Positions 1 to 5,589 of a stretch of DNA of 5,589 nucleotides are shown here, one piece after another; positions within the stretch are counted from its first letter, which is position 1; every line of letters starts with the position of its first letter. Source of the DNA: an uncultured Planctomycetaceae bacterium (GTDB lineage: Bacteria > Planctomycetota > Planctomycetia > Pirellulales > Pirellulaceae). Location of the stretch: the NCBI GenBank assembly GCA_937967665.1, contig CALBSZ010000410.1:1-5589 (forward strand). The letters are read 5' to 3'. The notes beneath the pieces are model-generated. The model saw only the letters and a list, made by a program, of their open reading frames with translations, was not told the origin of the DNA and searched no databases. Both the position numbers and the translations under genes were made by a program.

Positions 1-1
1 G

Positions 2-1129
2 TTGTGCGGCGGCGTCGAAATGAGCAACAAGGGCAAGGGCAAGTTCACGGCCGAGGACGAGGCGGCTCTGATCGAACTTTCGCAACACGCGGCGATCGCG
101 TTGGAAAACACGCAGGAGCACGAACAGCTGCTGACCGCGCGCCAGCGCATCGCGGACGAAGCCGCGCAGAGCGTCCAGCTAATCGGCCAGTGCGACTCGA
201 TCGGCCGCGTGCGCGATACGGTGCGGCGCATCGCCGACAAGGACATCGCCGTTTTGATCCTCGGCGAAAACGGCACTGGCAAAGAAGTAGTCAGCCAATC
301 GATACATTTCCTGAGCCAGCGCCGCAGTCATCCTTTTGTGGCGGTCAACTGCGCGGCGATCCCCGAGAACCTGCTGGAAAGCGAATTGTTCGGCCACGAA
401 AAAGGGGCGTTCACCGATGCCCGCGACACGCGAATCGGTAAGTTCGAATTGGCCGACGGCGGCACGCTCTTCCTGGACGAGATCGGTGACATGAGCCTCG
501 GCGGGCAAGCCAAGATGCTGCGGGTGCTGGAAGAGAAGGTCGTCGTGCGTGTGGGAGGTTCGCTGCCGATTCCGACCGATGCCCGCGTGATCGCCGCCAC
601 CAACCAGAATCTGGCTCAACTGGTACAACGCGGTCAGTTTCGCGAGGATCTTTATTTCCGCCTGAATGTGGTGACGCTGGAACTGCCGCCGCTGCGGGAT
701 CGCGGTGACGACATCCTGACGCTGGCCGAGCATTTTCTGCGGCAATTTTGCCTGCAGGCGCGGCGCAAGCTGCCAACCTTCACGGCCGCCGCCAAGAAGC
801 GGCTGCTGACGCATGCCTGGCCCGGAAACGTGCGGGAAATCCGCAACCTCATGGAACGCCTGGCGTACCTGACCGAGGGCGACCAGCTGGACGCGGCCGA
901 TTTGGCGTTCGTCCCTTCCCCAACGTCGGCCGAATGGACGGTCTTCGATACCCGACTGCCGCTCACCGATGCCACCAGGCAATTTCAGGTGGAGTACATC
1001 AAGCGGCAACTGAAACGGACACGCGGCAATGTTACCGATGCGGCCGAGTTGCTGGGGGTCCACCGCTCCAATCTCTATCGCAAGATGCGCCAACTGGGAA
1101 TGAACCCGGACGAAGTGGAACGCGAGTAG
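2..1129 (+). CDS. Sigma-54-dependent transcriptional activator, GAF-AAA+-Fis HTH (5' partial)
   Basis: This is a bacterial enhancer-binding protein, which hydrolyses ATP to remodel RNA polymerase bound to sigma-54 so that the promoter opens. The gene runs in from the left edge, so its start is missing. Counting from the first codon at position 2, residues 1-40 look like the end of a GAF sensor domain, with the typical FTAEDEAAL and AAIALEN segments. The AAA+ domain follows: Walker A GENGTGKE (88-95), a GAFTGA-loop position that reads GAFTDA (135-140), Walker B GGTLFLDE (153-160), sensor I ATNQNL (199-204), the [10 protein letters not shown] segment with putative arginine fingers (214-223) and sensor II PGNVRE (274-279). 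Residues about 342-366 form a Fis-type helix-turn-helix. No receiver domain is visible in this part. The GAF domain, perhaps with an FHA domain further upstream as in related planctomycete and myxobacterial proteins, probably senses the signal. Target genes are unknown, and no convincing -24/-12 promoter was found nearby. Confidence 0.95.
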   Translation: MCGGVEMSNKGKGKFTAEDEAALIELSQHAAIALENTQEHEQLLTARQRIADEAAQSVQLIGQCDSIGRVRDTVRRIADKDIAVLILGENGTGKEVVSQSIHFLSQRRSHPFVAVNCAAIPENLLESELFGHEKGAFTDARDTRIGKFELADGGTLFLDEIGDMSLGGQAKMLRVLEEKVVVRVGGSLPIPTDARVIAATNQNLAQLVQRGQFREDLYFRLNVVTLELPPLRDRGDDILTLAEHFLRQFCLQARRKLPTFTAAAKKRLLTHAWPGNVREIRNLMERLAYLTEGDQLDAADLAFVPSPTSAEWTVFDTRLPLTDATRQFQVEYIKRQLKRTRGNVTDAAELLGVHRSNLYRKMRQLGMNPDEVERE

Positions 1130-1198
1130 CACAAGCATATTGCATCCGGCAGGCGAGTGGATTAACGTGTGGGTCTGCAAAACGAAACTCCCGCCTGC

Positions 1199-1202
1199 GA
1201 GG
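1199..1202 (+). promoter_or_regulatory. Shine-Dalgarno site deciding the start of the PQQ propeller gene
   Basis: GAGG lies five bases before the ATG at 1208. The open frame extends upstream to a GTG at 1169, but that would put 13 unrelated residues before a clean signal peptide. This site together with the signal peptide supports 1208 as the true start. Confidence 0.7.
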
Positions 1203-1207
1203 TCATC

Positions 1208-2503
1208 ATGCGAACGTCCTTCGGTCTCTGCTGTCTCCTTTTCGCCAGTCTCTCCGCCCAGGCTGCCGAATGGCCGCAATGGCGTGGGCCGGACGGGCAA
1301 GGGCATTCGCCCGCGACCGGATTGCCCTTGCACTGGAGCGATTCCGAAAACGTCGCGTGGAAGGCAGATATCCCAGGCAAAGGGCATTCCTCCCCCGTCA
1401 TCGACGGCAACCAGATCTGGCTCACCACCGCCATCGCCACGCTGGCTTCGGAAGAAGACAAAAAGCGGCGTCTCGCCAACAATACCGGCAGCCAGCCATT
1501 GACCGTGGTGGACCAGTTGAGCATGCGGGCGGTCTGCGTCGATCGTGCCACCGGGAAAGTGCTGCACGACATCGAACTCATGACCGAACCAAAACCGGAT
1601 CCGACACACACACTGAACACGTTCGCATCCCCTTCGCCGATCATTGAAGACGGCAAACTCTATTGCCACTTTGGCACGAACGGTACCGCCTGCCTGGATA
1701 CCCAAACGGGCAAGGTTTTGTGGACGAATCGCGAACTGCGCATCGCCCACGAAAACGGCGCGGGAAGCACACCCGTGCTGTTCCAGAACCTGCTGATCGT
1801 TCATTGCGATGGCAGTGATGTGCAGTACATCGTGGCCTTGGACAAACAAACCGGCGAAGTCGTCTGGAAGACCGATCGCTCCGGAAAAATGAACGACAAT
1901 CCTCAGCTGAAAAAAGCGTATGGCACGCCGTTGATCGTCGAGGTGGCGGGGAAGCCGGTAGTCATTTCTCCCGCCGCGGACTGGGTCTACGGCTACGACC
2001 CGACCACCGGCGAAGAACTGTGGAAGGTCAACTACGGGGTACTCGGTTTTTCCATCGTACCGCGCCCCGTGGCCGGTCACGGCATGGTCTACATGTGCAC
2101 GACGTTCATGAGACCGGAAATCCTGGCCTTGGAGTTCCAGGATGGGATTCCGCAAATTGCCTGGCGATTCAACCGCCAGGCCCCCAACATGCCGTCCCCG
2201 TTGATCGTCGGAGACGAGATTTACTTGATGTCCGACAAAGGAATTGCCAGTTGCCTGGATGCCAAGACGGGGAAACTGCACTGGCAGGAGCGAATTAGCG
2301 GCAATTTCTCGGCCTCCCCACTGTACGCCGACGGCCGTATCCATTTCTTCAGTCGCGAAGGGGTCACGACGATCATTGAGCCGGGCACCACGTTCAAACA
2401 ACTTGCCCAGAACAAGATCGACGGCGCCTTGATGGCAAGCCCACCCGCGGTCGACGGCGCGCTCTTCCTGCGCACCGAAGGAGCCCTGTACTGCGTGAAG
2501 TGA
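1208..2503 (+). CDS. Secreted PQQ-like beta-propeller repeat protein
   Basis: This 431-residue protein belongs to the PQQ-like/BamB-like beta-propeller family. It begins with a Sec-type signal peptide: M-R-T at the start, a hydrophobic stretch at about 5-17, and a likely cleavage after A-Q-A (17-19). It therefore should act in the periplasm or outside the cell. The mature protein starts with WPQWRGPDG (22-30), a signature common in planctomycete propellers. Blade repeats of the form D-x-x-T-G-x-x-x-W/H recur at about 112, 164, 212, 264 and 351, each preceded by an S/T-P-hydrophobic-I strand; further degenerate blades fill the gaps, so seven or eight blades are likely. Such proteins are known as PQQ-dependent dehydrogenase relatives or as scaffolds such as BamB. 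I see no dehydrogenase active-site signature such as adjacent disulfide cysteines in the domain, so a scaffold or binding role is more likely. It lies 78 bp after the sigma-54 activator gene and may be co-transcribed with it. Its substrate or partner is unknown. Confidence 0.92.
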   Translation: MRTSFGLCCLLFASLSAQAAEWPQWRGPDGQGHSPATGLPLHWSDSENVAWKADIPGKGHSSPVIDGNQIWLTTAIATLASEEDKKRRLANNTGSQPLTVVDQLSMRAVCVDRATGKVLHDIELMTEPKPDPTHTLNTFASPSPIIEDGKLYCHFGTNGTACLDTQTGKVLWTNRELRIAHENGAGSTPVLFQNLLIVHCDGSDVQYIVALDKQTGEVVWKTDRSGKMNDNPQLKKAYGTPLIVEVAGKPVVISPAADWVYGYDPTTGEELWKVNYGVLGFSIVPRPVAGHGMVYMCTTFMRPEILALEFQDGIPQIAWRFNRQAPNMPSPLIVGDEIYLMSDKGIASCLDAKTGKLHWQERISGNFSASPLYADGRIHFFSREGVTTIIEPGTTFKQLAQNKIDGALMASPPAVDGALFLRTEGALYCVK

Positions 2504-2514
2504 GCGGCCTGTCG

Positions 2515-3729
2515 CTAAGTCGCCGAGGCTTCAGCCAACGGGACGCCGGCGACGTAGGTCTTCATCACCCGCGACCGGTCGTCAAATAATAACTCAAACG
2601 GCTCGCCGGCGTGCTCCGGCAGTCGTGCGATCGCAAAGTCGGCGCGCTTGCCCGCAGTCAATGTGCCGACGGTATCGCCCATCCCCATCGCGACGGCACC
2701 GTTGATTGTTCCCATTTGCAGGACACTTTCAGGGTCCGCGAGTCCCTCGCGAGAGACCGTTTTCATCTCGGCAAACAAGTCCAGATCCGGATTCGAGGCG
2801 CGCGAGTCGGTTCCCAGCGCTACGCGGACATTGGCCCGCAACAAGGCGTTCAGCGGATACGGCGCATGTTCGAAATAGGCGTGCGTCCGCGGACAGTAGA
2901 CGACCGACATGCGATCCTGCGTTCCGATGAAATCGATTTCGTCCTGGTCCAGGTAGTTTCCGTGAATCAACAGGCAGCGCGGCGCGCCGGCCAGGCGTTT
3001 CAGGTAGTCCAGCGGACGCTGCCCGCCGACAAAGTTCTCTGGCCTCCAGACGCCGCGATCGGCAAGCAGGTCGTGAAACGGTCCCGTGCCCGCCGCCAGC
3101 AATTCCAGTTCCTCGCGCGATTCCGCCAAATGCATGGCAATCGGCGCGCAAGTGCTACCGGCAAACTCGGCCAGCCTTGAAACCAGCGCTGGATGGACGG
3201 TATACGGGGCGTGCGGACTGACGCCGGCGGCAACGCCCTTGAACCGTGCCAGCCGTGCGGCCAACTGCTGAACGACTTCGTCCGTCTTGTCGGGATCCAG
3301 CGAGATCACTTCGTGAAACGCCGTCACACTGGGTGTTGCGGCAATCGCGTAGTCCGCTGGGGAACGCGTCGTGCAGATGTCTCCCACGGTGGTAACGCCG
3401 TGTGCGAGCGACTGTTGCAAGCCGTCTGCAATGGCTTCGCTTTGCGATTCGCCTCGACCTTCCCGATAGCGGATCAAGGCGTCAATCCATTGCGGCAGCG
3501 TATTGCCGGCTCTTCCCAGTGGCTGCGAAAGGCCACTGAACTCCAAGTGCGTGTGGGCGTTGACCAGACCGGGAATGATCGCCACATTGCCGCCATCGAT
3601 CGCCGCGCCGTCGCGGCTGCCGACGTGCGTCAGCATCCCGCCGGCAACAGTGACCGTGCCACCAGCGATCGGAGGCCCGTCGGCGGGAAACACGTAGCGG
3701 GCTTGCAACGTGTACGAGGGCGACGGCAT
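2515..3729 (-). CDS. Metal-dependent amidohydrolase, deaminase/chlorohydrolase (MtaD/SsnA/MqnX-like) class
   Basis: This 404-residue cytosolic enzyme is of the amidohydrolase superfamily, in the group (COG0402-like) that deaminates purine-type or related ring compounds. An N-terminal beta-sandwich segment (1-55) leads into the TIM barrel. Metal ligands are visible: HTH at 59-61 within NAHTHLEFS, H200 in MHLAES, H256 in LIHGNYL and D308 in GTDS. E203 of the HLAE motif is the expected catalytic acid, and H173 in SPHAPYTVHP is a usual substrate contact. The segment CPRTHAYF (279-286) and the following NPDLDLFAEM are also typical. The C-terminus returns to the sandwich with AGKRADFAI (359-367). 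Known family members include 5-methylthioadenosine/SAH deaminase, guanine deaminase, SsnA, TRZ/ATZ hydrolases and aminodeoxyfutalosine deaminase; motifs alone do not tell these apart. All key residues are intact. The start is five bases after the stop of the DJ-1/PfpI gene, so the two are probably translated together. It ends 11 bp from the convergent propeller gene. Confidence 0.93.
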   Translation of the reverse strand: MPSPSYTLQARYVFPADGPPIAGGTVTVAGGMLTHVGSRDGAAIDGGNVAIIPGLVNAHTHLEFSGLSQPLGRAGNTLPQWIDALIRYREGRGESQSEAIADGLQQSLAHGVTTVGDICTTRSPADYAIAATPSVTAFHEVISLDPDKTDEVVQQLAARLARFKGVAAGVSPHAPYTVHPALVSRLAEFAGSTCAPIAMHLAESREELELLAAGTGPFHDLLADRGVWRPENFVGGQRPLDYLKRLAGAPRCLLIHGNYLDQDEIDFIGTQDRMSVVYCPRTHAYFEHAPYPLNALLRANVRVALGTDSRASNPDLDLFAEMKTVSREGLADPESVLQMGTINGAVAMGMGDTVGTLTAGKRADFAIARLPEHAGEPFELLFDDRSRVMKTYVAGVPLAEASAT

Positions 3730-3734
3730 TGGAC

Positions 3735-4301
3735 TTATCCAAGCAGTTCGAGAAACCCGCGCAGCCAGGCGGGATGGGCCGGCCAGGCGGGCGCGGTGAC
3801 CAGATTGCCGTCGACATGGGCGTTGTCAAAAGTCTCGTTCGGTCCGACGAACGTACCGCCGTTCAGTTCCACTTCGGGTTTCACAGCCGGGTAAGCGCAG
3901 CACTGCTTCTTGGCCAGCACTCCGGCGGCGGCCAGGATCTGGGGACCATGGCAGATCGCGGCGATCGGTTTGTTCGCAGTAGCAAAGTGGCGGACGATTT
4001 CCAGGACCCGTTCGTTCAACCGCAAGTACTCCGGCGCGCGGCCGCCCGGAATCACCAGGGCATCGTAGTCCGCCTCGTTGACTTCCTCGAAAGTCGCATT
4101 CAGCCGAAAGTTATGGCCCCGCTTCTCGCTGTAAGTTTGCTCGCCTTCGAAATCATGGATTGCCGTGGCGACGGTATCCCCTGCCTGCTTGCCGGGACAG
4201 ACGGCGTGGACATCGTGCCCGACGGTCAGCAGAGTCTGAAATGGAACCATGACTTCGTAGTCTTCCACGAAATCCCCGACGAGCATCAAAATCTTGGCCA
4301 T
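3735..4301 (-). CDS. DJ-1/PfpI family protein
   Basis: This 188-residue protein has the flavodoxin-like fold of the DJ-1/PfpI superfamily, at the family's usual length. The nucleophile elbow is clear in AAICHGPQ, with C117 followed by H118, as in PfpI. E13 in the segment DFVEDYE matches the conserved glutamate near the active cysteine. Other hallmarks are the N-terminal KILMLVGD strand, [12 protein letters not shown] (83-94), [14 protein letters not shown] (136-149) and [15 protein letters not shown] near the end. Relatives are described as intracellular peptidases, glyoxalases (glyoxal/methylglyoxal to hydroxyacid) or deglycases; the deglycase role is disputed, so I name only the family. I chose the ATG at 4301 because the match to the family starts there. 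An in-frame ATG at 4382 would add 27 residues with no family resemblance, although it sits just 3 bp after the previous gene. No strong Shine-Dalgarno sequence precedes either start. The amidohydrolase gene follows after 5 bp. Confidence 0.92.
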   Translation of the reverse strand: MAKILMLVGDFVEDYEVMVPFQTLLTVGHDVHAVCPGKQAGDTVATAIHDFEGEQTYSEKRGHNFRLNATFEEVNEADYDALVIPGGRAPEYLRLNERVLEIVRHFATANKPIAAICHGPQILAAAGVLAKKQCCAYPAVKPEVELNGGTFVGPNETFDNAHVDGNLVTAPAWPAHPAWLRGFLELLG

Positions 4302-4385
4302 GATAACGGAATCTTTGCGAACGTGTTGTGAAACAAGGGAGCCGAAACGGACGCCGCGAAACGTTTGTCGCGCCGCAAGCATTGC

Positions 4386-4676
4386 CTACAAGTGTACCGC
4401 AATCCAGCGCGATTGTTCACCCGGGGCGGCGTCCGCCGGCGGTTCGAGCCACGGGATCTCCTCGCCGCGTTGAAGGTACTCGCTGACGGCTGTTTTGAAC
4501 CGCGGTATCAGTTGTTGCAGTGCCGCGCGTTCGGAATCCGCGGTCACCTCCAGTCCCGCCAGGTTGGCTACTCGAGCACGCACGGCACCGTCGGACGAGC
4601 GGCCAACCAATACCGCGCAGTTGAAGACCGGGACTTTTTCGGGTTCGCCGATTTTGCGGACCGAGTGCTCAGACAT
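4386..4676 (-). CDS. Small HicB-like protein (hypothetical), coupled to greA
   Basis: This 96-residue protein is not one I recognise by name. Its ATG lies inside the end of greA: the eight bases ATGTCTGA hold both this start and the greA stop in another frame, which points to translational coupling. The pattern resembles the HicB-like (UPF0150) fold: a hydrophobic strand at about 16-25, a second strand at about 31-38, a turn G-L-E-V-T-A-D-S (41-48), a long amphipathic helix at about 49-69, and a closing E-E-I-P-W-L-E-P (72-79). HicB proteins pair with the HicA toxin, but no HicA-like gene is seen in this window and there is no added DNA-binding domain. It may be a lone HicB-fold domain with another role. 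The coding call rests on the overlap, the regular spacing and the protein-like composition; the fold is inferred from pattern only. Confidence 0.75.
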   Translation of the reverse strand: MSEHSVRKIGEPEKVPVFNCAVLVGRSSDGAVRARVANLAGLEVTADSERAALQQLIPRFKTAVSEYLQRGEEIPWLEPPADAAPGEQSRWIAVHL

Positions 4677-5160
4677 CTTCGTAGCGAATCGCCAGGATTT
4701 CGAATTTCAATGTCCCCTTGGGCACGGGAATCTCGACGGTATCGCCGATCTTCGAGCCCAGTAGTCCCTGCCCGATGGGACTGGCAATGTTGTACTTGTT
4801 GTTGTCGTAGTCTTCGTCACCGGCACCGACCAGCGTAATCTCTTCCTCGTCGTCGAAATCGAGATCCTTGACGGTGATGGTTGCGCCAAAGGACACCTCG
4901 TCCCTATTCACCTTGGACATGTCGACGATGGTGGCCCGCGCCAACTTCGACTTTTTCTCGTTGATTTTGGCTTGTAGCATTCCTTGGGCTTCACGCTGCG
5001 CATGGTATTCCGCGTTTTCTTTGAGGTCTCCCTCGTCGCGAGCCGCCGCAATCTTTTCGGCGATCTGCGGCATTTCGTGGTTCTCCATCTGTTCGATTTC
5101 CTCCTTAATCCGGTTGTAAGCGTCTTGAGTCATCGGGACGTAATCGGACATTTCGGACAT
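4669..5160 (-). CDS. greA: Transcription elongation factor GreA
   Basis: GreA enters the secondary channel of RNA polymerase and stimulates cleavage of backtracked RNA, which restarts stalled complexes. The protein has 163 residues, close to the usual 158. Residues about 8-80 form the N-terminal antiparallel coiled coil; its tip carries [18 protein letters not shown] (40-57), in which D45 and E48 match the catalytic D41 and E44 of E. coli GreA. Residues about 82-163 form the FKBP-like C-terminal domain with FGATITV, the conserved SPIGQGLLG (127-135) and [11 protein letters not shown] (138-148). The start at 5160 has a GGAG ten bases upstream; a second ATG three codons later is less well placed. 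It is the first gene of a four-gene minus-strand run and overlaps the next gene by 8 bp. A terminator-like hairpin lies in its leader. Confidence 0.97.
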   Translation of the reverse strand: MSEMSDYVPMTQDAYNRIKEEIEQMENHEMPQIAEKIAAARDEGDLKENAEYHAQREAQGMLQAKINEKKSKLARATIVDMSKVNRDEVSFGATITVKDLDFDDEEEITLVGAGDEDYDNNKYNIASPIGQGLLGSKIGDTVEIPVPKGTLKFEILAIRYEDV

Positions 5161-5170
5161 GGTCGGGGAT

Positions 5171-5174
5171 CTCC
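5171..5174 (-). promoter_or_regulatory. greA: Shine-Dalgarno site of greA
   Basis: GGAG (read on the minus strand) lies ten bases before the ATG at 5160. The spacing is slightly long but supports 5160 over the ATG three codons further in. Confidence 0.55.
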
Positions 5175-5183
5175 GCGAAATAC

Positions 5184-5213
5184 AAAAAAATACGACCCTG
5201 CCGAGGCGGGTCG
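5184..5213 (-). terminator. Intrinsic-terminator-like hairpin in the greA leader
   Basis: Read on the minus strand, CGACCC (5213-5208) and GGGTCG (5198-5193) form a perfect 6-bp stem. A GC pair step inside the loop can extend it to 8 bp with one bulged base. After the stem come two bases and then seven T (5190-5184), followed by another T-rich stretch. This is the layout of a rho-independent terminator for transcripts moving leftward into greA. No T-run follows the stem on the plus strand, so it is one-directional. It lies 24 bp before the greA start, in the leader rather than behind an obvious gene, so it may act as an attenuator or produce a short leader RNA. It could instead end a transcript coming from the right edge. 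Confidence 0.65.
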
Positions 5214-5236
5214 CTGCGATTCAGTGAAGTTGCCCT

Positions 5237-5265
5237 ATTGTTAGCAATCCACCGCAGCATGTAAA
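5237..5265 (-). promoter_or_regulatory. Candidate sigma-70-type promoter of greA
   Basis: On the minus strand TTTACA (5265-5260, five of six to the consensus -35) is followed after 17 bp by AACAAT (5242-5237, four of six to the consensus -10). The start of transcription would be near 5230, an A, giving a leader of about 70 bases to the greA ATG that contains the terminator-like hairpin. The -10 match is modest, and planctomycete promoter rules are not well defined, so this is a candidate only. Confidence 0.4.
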
Positions 5266-5536
5266 GATTGGATTGGGATGATTCTCCGAGTCCTTTTGAC
5301 AGCTGCCGGAATGCCCATCAGCTATTCCCGGCCTGCCAATTTGGCCGTCAGTCGAAATGCGCAAGCGGCTGGTCGTCGATCGCAGCTCAGCTTTCGGGCT
5401 GCAGGAAAGTACGACGCACTTCCCCGTCCGTCGCAGTCATTCGTTTTCGACGGACCAAACGCCGCAACCGCTAACCCATTTCCATCCTTAAACTTTATAC
5501 GCGGGCATTCCGAGACCCCCGACGACCGTTTCTAGG
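5266..5536. other. Intergenic region, no gene supported
   Basis: No convincing gene is seen here. Short plus-strand open frames (for example 5278-5535, 85 codons) have no recognisable domain, no good ribosome binding site and an unstructured, arginine/serine-rich composition. A perfect TTGACA on the plus strand at 5296-5301 has no matching -10 at the right distance. A TATAAA on the minus strand (5499-5494) has no -35 partner. Confidence 0.6.
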
Positions 5537-5589
5537 CTACAGATAATCTCCGCCCAACGTCTTGATCGCTCGCTGCCGCCACGCCCGAG
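5537..5589 (-). CDS. Possible C-terminal fragment of a minus-strand gene running off the right edge
   Basis: On the minus strand an open frame enters from the right edge and ends at TAG (5539-5537). Its last residues read R-A-W-R-Q-R-A-I-K-T-L-G-G-D-Y-L. The codons end mostly in G or C like those of the clear genes here, and the sequence looks protein-like, but 17 codons without a stop are expected by chance fairly often. I do not recognise the product. If real, its transcript might run to the terminator-like hairpin some 320 bp downstream. Confidence 0.3.
   Translation of the reverse strand, partial: RAWRQRAIKTLGGDYL

Noticed and set aside
1149..1198. A 7-bp inverted repeat (GCAGGCG at 1149-1155, CGCCTGC at 1192-1198) in front of the propeller gene ribosome site
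   Set aside because: The 36-base loop is long, the repeat is short and there is no T-run; a match of this size is quite likely by chance in a 78-bp GC-rich gap.
1130..1207. A possible sigma-54 (-24/-12) promoter ahead of the propeller gene, which would link it to the activator upstream
   Set aside because: No GG and GC pair with the required 10-bp spacing was found; the nearest candidate has GG instead of GC at -12.
179..2401. A 740-codon open frame on the minus strand across the sigma-54 activator and the propeller gene
   Set aside because: It lies antisense to two genes with clear domains and motifs. Its translation is rich in arginine, glycine, histidine and glutamine without any recognisable domain, as expected for the mirror of GC-rich codons.
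3193..3894. A 233-codon plus-strand open frame opposite the amidohydrolase and the DJ-1 gene end
   Set aside because: It crosses the boundary of two well-supported minus-strand genes and shows no domain; it is a shadow frame.
5161..5197. Alternative pairing of the terminator 3' arm (GGTCG, 5197-5193) with CGACC just before the greA ATG (5165-5161)
   Set aside because: Only five pairs form, and the second partner is transcribed after the termination point, so it cannot act as an antiterminator; an effect on translation is possible but unsupported.
5278..5535. An 85-codon plus-strand open frame in the right intergenic region
   Set aside because: No domain, no ribosome site and low-complexity composition; it also runs to within 2 bp of the possible opposite-strand stop without any other support.

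Overview
This window looks like ordinary chromosomal DNA from a GC-rich bacterium, most likely a planctomycete (Pirellulales-like). Three things suggest this: a secreted PQQ-type propeller whose mature protein opens with a WPQWRGP motif, very common in Planctomycetota; a one-component sigma-54 activator with a GAF domain; and weak Shine-Dalgarno signals at several starts. This placement is inferred from protein style, not from a marker gene.

Left part, plus strand. The window opens inside a sigma-54-dependent transcriptional activator (2-1129): the end of a GAF domain, a complete AAA+ domain and a Fis-type helix-turn-helix. After 78 bp comes a complete secreted PQQ-like beta-propeller protein (1208-2503). 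It meets the next gene tail to tail with only 11 bp between stop codons.

Middle and right part, minus strand. Four genes lie in one direction and are read from right to left: greA (5160-4669), a 96-residue HicB-like small protein (4676-4386) whose start overlaps the greA stop by 8 bp, a DJ-1/PfpI family protein (4301-3735), and a metal-dependent amidohydrolase of the deaminase/chlorohydrolase class (3729-2515) that starts 5 bp after the DJ-1 stop. The spacing suggests one operon headed by greA. How the four work together is not clear. GreA rescues backtracked RNA polymerase. The two distal genes could act in metabolite repair or nucleoside-type catabolism, but that is inference.

Right edge. 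Upstream of greA there is a candidate sigma-70-type promoter and then, inside the short leader, an intrinsic-terminator-like hairpin with a run of seven U. Together they would give a terminated RNA of about 45-50 nt ahead of greA, similar in layout to the E. coli greA leader that yields the short GraL RNAs. This is the most interesting observation in the window. The rest of the region to 5536 holds no gene I can support. A possible C-terminal fragment of another minus-strand gene lies at 5537-5589.

No tRNA, rRNA, CRISPR array, insertion sequence or attachment site was seen.
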